A DNA stretch of 17,481 bases from Gemmatimonadota bacterium (GTDB taxonomy: Bacteria; Gemmatimonadota; Gemmatimonadetes; Gemmatimonadales; GWC2-71-9): positions 1 through 17,481 of the forward strand of contig QHTW01000067.1 of NCBI GenBank assembly GCA_003220955.1. Reading direction: 5' to 3'. Of this stretch, positions 15,284-17,481 are shown one piece after another. The position numbers were made by a program, and so were the translations under genes. How positions within the stretch are numbered: position 1 is the stretch's first letter; each line of letters begins with the position of its first letter. The notes beneath the pieces are model-generated. The model saw only the letters and a list, made by a program, of their open reading frames with translations, had not been told where the DNA came from and made no database searches.

Positions 15284-16665
15284 TTCCATGTGGTCCTCAG
15301 GGAATCCGGCCGGATCATCCGGCCGCGGATCATGACCATCGCGATGTTGCGTGTGGTGAGGATGTTGCCGGCGGCATTGCCGGTGATCACGACCAGGTCT
15401 GCGACCTTGCCAGGCGCCAGCATGCCAAGCGAGTCCGCGTGCAACAGCTGCGCGCCGCATCGCGTGGCGGCAGTGATGGCCTCGAGCGGCGTCAGACCGG
15501 CGGCGACGAGCAAGGCCATTTCTTCATGTAGAGAGTATCCGGGAATCAGCAGTTGGTTCGCGGCGTCCGAGCCTGCGGCAATCGCGCCACCGGCGCGCTT
15601 GTACTCGCGCACGAACTGGTCTTGGCGGCGGCGGGAGCGCCGGAACGCGTCAAAATCGCCCGCACGCCAACCGGTGCGGCGCAGCAGGCTGGGCACGCTC
15701 CGCACACTCTGCGCGCTTTCCGGCACGTCTTCCATCCCCGGACGAGTCAACAGGATAGGGTTGTCGAGGCGTGCGAGCATGTCGTGCACCACGAGCGTCG
15801 GGACGATCGTCACTTTGGTCTGCGCCAAGGCTCGGGCGGTGCGGGCGACGGCGCTCGAGTCGAGCCCGGCCCACCCTTTCTCTTCCGCCGTCCAACCCGC
15901 CAGGAAGTTGTCGTGTGCGGTGACGTACCTCGGATCGCCGGTCGCGGCCTGCACGACACCCGACATATGCTCGATCGACACGACGCCGGCGCGCGCCGCC
16001 GTCAACGCGTCGGTCTTGCCGAGATGCGCCGCGACCGGGAGGCGCAGCTTGTCGGCTTCGTCCAGCAAGGGGCGCAGCAGACCCGGCGTGACTTTCGTGT
16101 AGATCTTGAGATAGTCCACACCGGCCACGGCATGCTGATCGACCGCGCGGCGCGCCTGGTCGGCGCTGGCGATGCCCGTCGCGTTGGGATACGTCGGCGG
16201 CACGCCGTCGATCATCGCGCCGGCGCTGAACATCCGTGGGCCGACGATCGACCCCAGGTTCATGTCGTTTCTGAGCGCCAGCACCGTGTCCGTGCCGCCG
16301 TGCAGATCCCGCACCGTGGTCACGCCCCAGGCGATGTACCGGACCGCGGCCCAACGTTCGACGTGCGCGTGCGAGTCGATCAGACCCGGGATGATGGTCT
16401 TGCCGGCCAGATTGATGCGCTCGGCGCTCCTGGGCACGGGGATTTCATTGACGCGGGCAATCGTTTCGATATGCCCGTTGCGGATGATGATCAGCGCGTC
16501 CGGCTTCGGCGTGCCGCCAGCGCCGTCGATCAGCGTCGCGCCCTCGAGCGCAATGACACGATCCTCGGCGACGCCCAGCCTGTCGCGGATCTTGCTGCAG
16601 CCCGCGAGCGTGAAAAGCGCGACGGTCACCGTGCCGACGTGCCAACGTGCCGACGTGAACGTCAC
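15280..16665 (-). CDS. amidohydrolase lipoprotein (imidazolonepropionase-like)
   Basis: A 461-residue metal-dependent hydrolase of the amidohydrolase superfamily, likely anchored in the outer or cytoplasmic membrane: lipobox LAGC with Cys23 after a hydrophobic stretch. The metal site looks complete: HAH in IPGLIDSHAHVERW, Lys in VDYLKIYTKV, His in PVAAHLGKTD and IEHMSG, and Asp in AIAAGSDAANQLL. The C-terminus has ITAATRCGAQLLHADSLG and PGKVADLVVI, typical of this group. Substrates in related proteins are cyclic amides, dipeptides or similar; none can be inferred here. The GTG at 16665 overlaps the upstream stop (GTGA). The first codons lie on an 8-bp repeat. It is coupled to the D-aminoacylase-type gene, suggesting a shared envelope degradation task. 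Confidence 0.9.
   Translation of the reverse strand: MTFTSARWHVGTVTVALFTLAGCSKIRDRLGVAEDRVIALEGATLIDGAGGTPKPDALIIIRNGHIETIARVNEIPVPRSAERINLAGKTIIPGLIDSHAHVERWAAVRYIAWGVTTVRDLHGGTDTVLALRNDMNLGSIVGPRMFSAGAMIDGVPPTYPNATGIASADQARRAVDQHAVAGVDYLKIYTKVTPGLLRPLLDEADKLRLPVAAHLGKTDALTAARAGVVSIEHMSGVVQAATGDPRYVTAHDNFLAGWTAEEKGWAGLDSSAVARTARALAQTKVTIVPTLVVHDMLARLDNPILLTRPGMEDVPESAQSVRSVPSLLRRTGWRAGDFDAFRRSRRRQDQFVREYKRAGGAIAAGSDAANQLLIPGYSLHEEMALLVAAGLTPLEAITAATRCGAQLLHADSLGMLAPGKVADLVVITGNAAGNILTTRNIAMVMIRGRMIRPDSLRTTWK
16631..16662. repeat. 8-bp tandem repeat (GTGCCGAC-type, about 3.5 units)
   Basis: On the plus strand: GTGCCGAC, GTGCCAAC, GTGCCGAC, then GTGAACGT. The units lie within the first codons of the amidohydrolase gene. 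Eight is not a multiple of three, so loss or gain of a unit would shift the frame just after the start. Confidence 0.6.
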
Positions 16666-17114
16666 TTCGGATCCGCTGACGTATGGTCATGCAGGATCCT
16701 CCAGCGATCTCCTTGTCGTTGCAGAACAAGCGTGAACGGCCCGCTCGCAACGACCGAATCACGGCGCGCCAGCTTGAACCGCGCCGTCGCGTACGCCAAA
16801 TCGGGTGTAAGGACCCGCACGCGCAGCTCGTCAAACGAGAGCGAGTCGCGCGACTTCCCGGGCGCGAAGTAGTTCTTCTGATACCGATCGAACAGTGCCT
16901 GCCAGCCGTACTGCACGTGCCCACCCGCCATGTAGCTCGTCAGCGAATCCTGTGCGTAATCGCTCATGAATCCCGCGAGGTCACCGCGATTCCAATCGGA
17001 GGCGGAGCGCTGCAACATCGCCGCGATTTCCTGTTGCGGGTTGCCGAGAGGAATCTTCGGCGCCGAGCACGCGATCGCGATGAAAATGAGAACGACGCAC
17101 GACGTACGACGCAC
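16662..17114 (-). CDS. NTF2/DUF4440-like lipoprotein
   Basis: A 150-residue secreted or lipid-anchored protein: signal peptide MRRTSCVVLIFIAIAC with lipobox IAIAC (Cys16), then a compact SnoaL/DUF4440-type domain of the NTF2 fold. Typical elements are the helix EIAAMLQRSASDWNRGDLAGFM, YAQDSLTSYMAGGHVQYGWQALFDRY, and the strands ATARFKLARRD and GPFTLVLQRQGDRWRILHDHTS. Such domains are small binding or enzymatic scaffolds; no function can be assigned. The GTG at 17114 has AGGAG 9-10 nt upstream, the clearest Shine-Dalgarno site in the run, so this is likely the first gene of the operon. Its stop overlaps the amidohydrolase start by 4 nt. Confidence 0.87.
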   Translation of the reverse strand: MRRTSCVVLIFIAIACSAPKIPLGNPQQEIAAMLQRSASDWNRGDLAGFMSDYAQDSLTSYMAGGHVQYGWQALFDRYQKNYFAPGKSRDSLSFDELRVRVLTPDLAYATARFKLARRDSVVASGPFTLVLQRQGDRWRILHDHTSADPK

Positions 17115-17135
17115 GGTTTTGTTCTCCTAACGTGG

Positions 17136-17168
17136 CCGCGGGAGCGTCTCGTCGAGACGCTCCCGCGG
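17136..17168 (-). terminator. perfect 15-bp hairpin, terminator or leader element
   Basis: CCGCGGGAGCGTCTC and its exact inverse complement flank a 3-nt loop. It starts about 20 nt after the stop of the lysine-rich gene and ends about 8 nt before the Shine-Dalgarno site of the next gene. No U-tract follows, so a classical intrinsic terminator is not certain; mRNA end protection or attenuation are alternatives. Confidence 0.55.
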
Positions 17169-17186
17169 ATGTCGAAGCCAGTGGTG

Positions 17187-17441
17187 TTAGCGGCGGCGTT
17201 TCTTCTTGGTGGCCTTTTTCTTCTTCGCGGCCTTCTTCTTTTTTGCCTTAGGCCGCGCCTTCTTGGCGGCTTTCTTTTTCTTCTTCGCCTTCTTCTTCGC
17301 CTTGGGCTTGGAAGACGGGCGCGACGACTCTACCATCGGCATCGACGGCGTCGGTGCGGGCGTGGGCGCCGACGGGAACATCGGTTCCATGAACCCCGGT
17401 CCAGGCCAACTGCTCTCCGTTACGTCCGTCTGCTCAAGCAT
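17187..17441 (-). CDS. lysine-rich histone H1-like basic protein
   Basis: An 84-residue protein. The N-terminal half is acidic-neutral and Pro/Met-rich (SSWPGPGFMEPMFPSAPTPA). The C-terminal half, about residues 45-84, is almost pure Lys/Ala/Pro/Arg (runs such as KAKKKAKKKKKAAKKARP, ending TKKKRRR), as in histone H1-like tails of bacterial nucleoid and RNA-binding proteins. It probably binds nucleic acid. The ATG at 17441 has AGGAG 8 nt upstream. There is no globular domain, so the tail stands alone. It is transcribed toward the 18-gene run but separated from it by a strong hairpin. Identity as a nucleoid protein is inference from composition. Confidence 0.8.
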   Translation of the reverse strand: MLEQTDVTESSWPGPGFMEPMFPSAPTPAPTPSMPMVESSRPSSKPKAKKKAKKKKKAAKKARPKAKKKKAAKKKKATKKKRRR

Positions 17442-17481
17442 CGGATCTTCTCCTATGCTGATAGGTGCAGGGGCGTCGTGG

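Noticed and set aside
14432..16872. Two overlapping long plus-strand open frames (556 and 439 codons)
   Set aside because: They are antisense to the two amidohydrolase genes, whose minus-strand frames carry full family motifs. The plus frames have biased, motif-free composition.
1..17481. tRNA, rRNA, CRISPR array, transposase or phage genes
   Set aside because: I saw no cloverleaf-like sequence, regularly spaced repeats, inverted-repeat-flanked transposase or phage proteins by eye. The window is almost fully occupied by ordinary coding genes.

Overview
The window is a GC-rich, gene-dense stretch of bacterial chromosome with almost no non-coding DNA. Several traits fit a soil- or sediment-type Gemmatimonadota or a related phylum: strong G/C bias at third codon positions, many lipoprotein-type amidohydrolases, a lysine-rich histone-like protein, and frequent GTG starts. 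This assignment is an inference from style and composition; no marker gene (rRNA or ribosomal protein) is present.

Layout. At the left edge a GlcD-type FAD-linked oxidase gene reads leftward out of the window and carries a frameshift near 409-435. It diverges from a rightward gene for a two-helix membrane protein with a DUF116 domain (1443-2258). From about 17114 down to 2179 every gene lies on the minus strand. There are 18 consecutive genes with junctions of 4-nt overlap, 1-nt overlap, direct abutment or a few bases; the largest gap is 39 nt. In transcription order they encode: an NTF2/DUF4440-like lipoprotein; an amidohydrolase lipoprotein; a D-aminoacylase-family lipoprotein; a small membrane protein; selenophosphate synthetase SelD; an 84-residue unknown; a two-domain universal stress protein; an RNase H-fold protein; a dCMP-type deaminase; a double zinc-ribbon protein; an isocitrate/isopropylmalate-type dehydrogenase; a thiolase; a slipin (SPFH) protein; an unknown two-helix protein; 3-hydroxybutyryl-CoA dehydrogenase; a DUF2231 membrane protein with a His-rich tail; a small lipoprotein; and an APC-type permease. 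At the right edge, also on the minus strand, a lysine-rich basic protein is separated from this run by a perfect 15-bp hairpin.

How the genes work together. Thiolase and 3-hydroxyacyl-CoA dehydrogenase form a short-chain beta-oxidation or acetoacetyl-CoA pair. The two amidohydrolases and the permease suggest uptake and processing of amides or modified amino acids in the envelope. The middle block mixes selenium metabolism, stress and nucleotide genes with no obvious single pathway, so the run looks like a housekeeping super-operon.

The most notable feature is selD. The gene starts at 13214 and has an in-frame TGA at codon 15, exactly at the catalytic Cys/Sec position of SelD (SHGAG-U-ACK). 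A hairpin with a GGUCU-type loop follows at a distance suitable for a bacterial SECIS. SelD is therefore very probably itself a selenoprotein, and the organism should decode UGA as selenocysteine. Other points of interest are an RNase H that lacks two of the four catalytic carboxylates, a D-aminoacylase homologue without the HxH metal motif, and long G tracts inside the zinc-ribbon gene.
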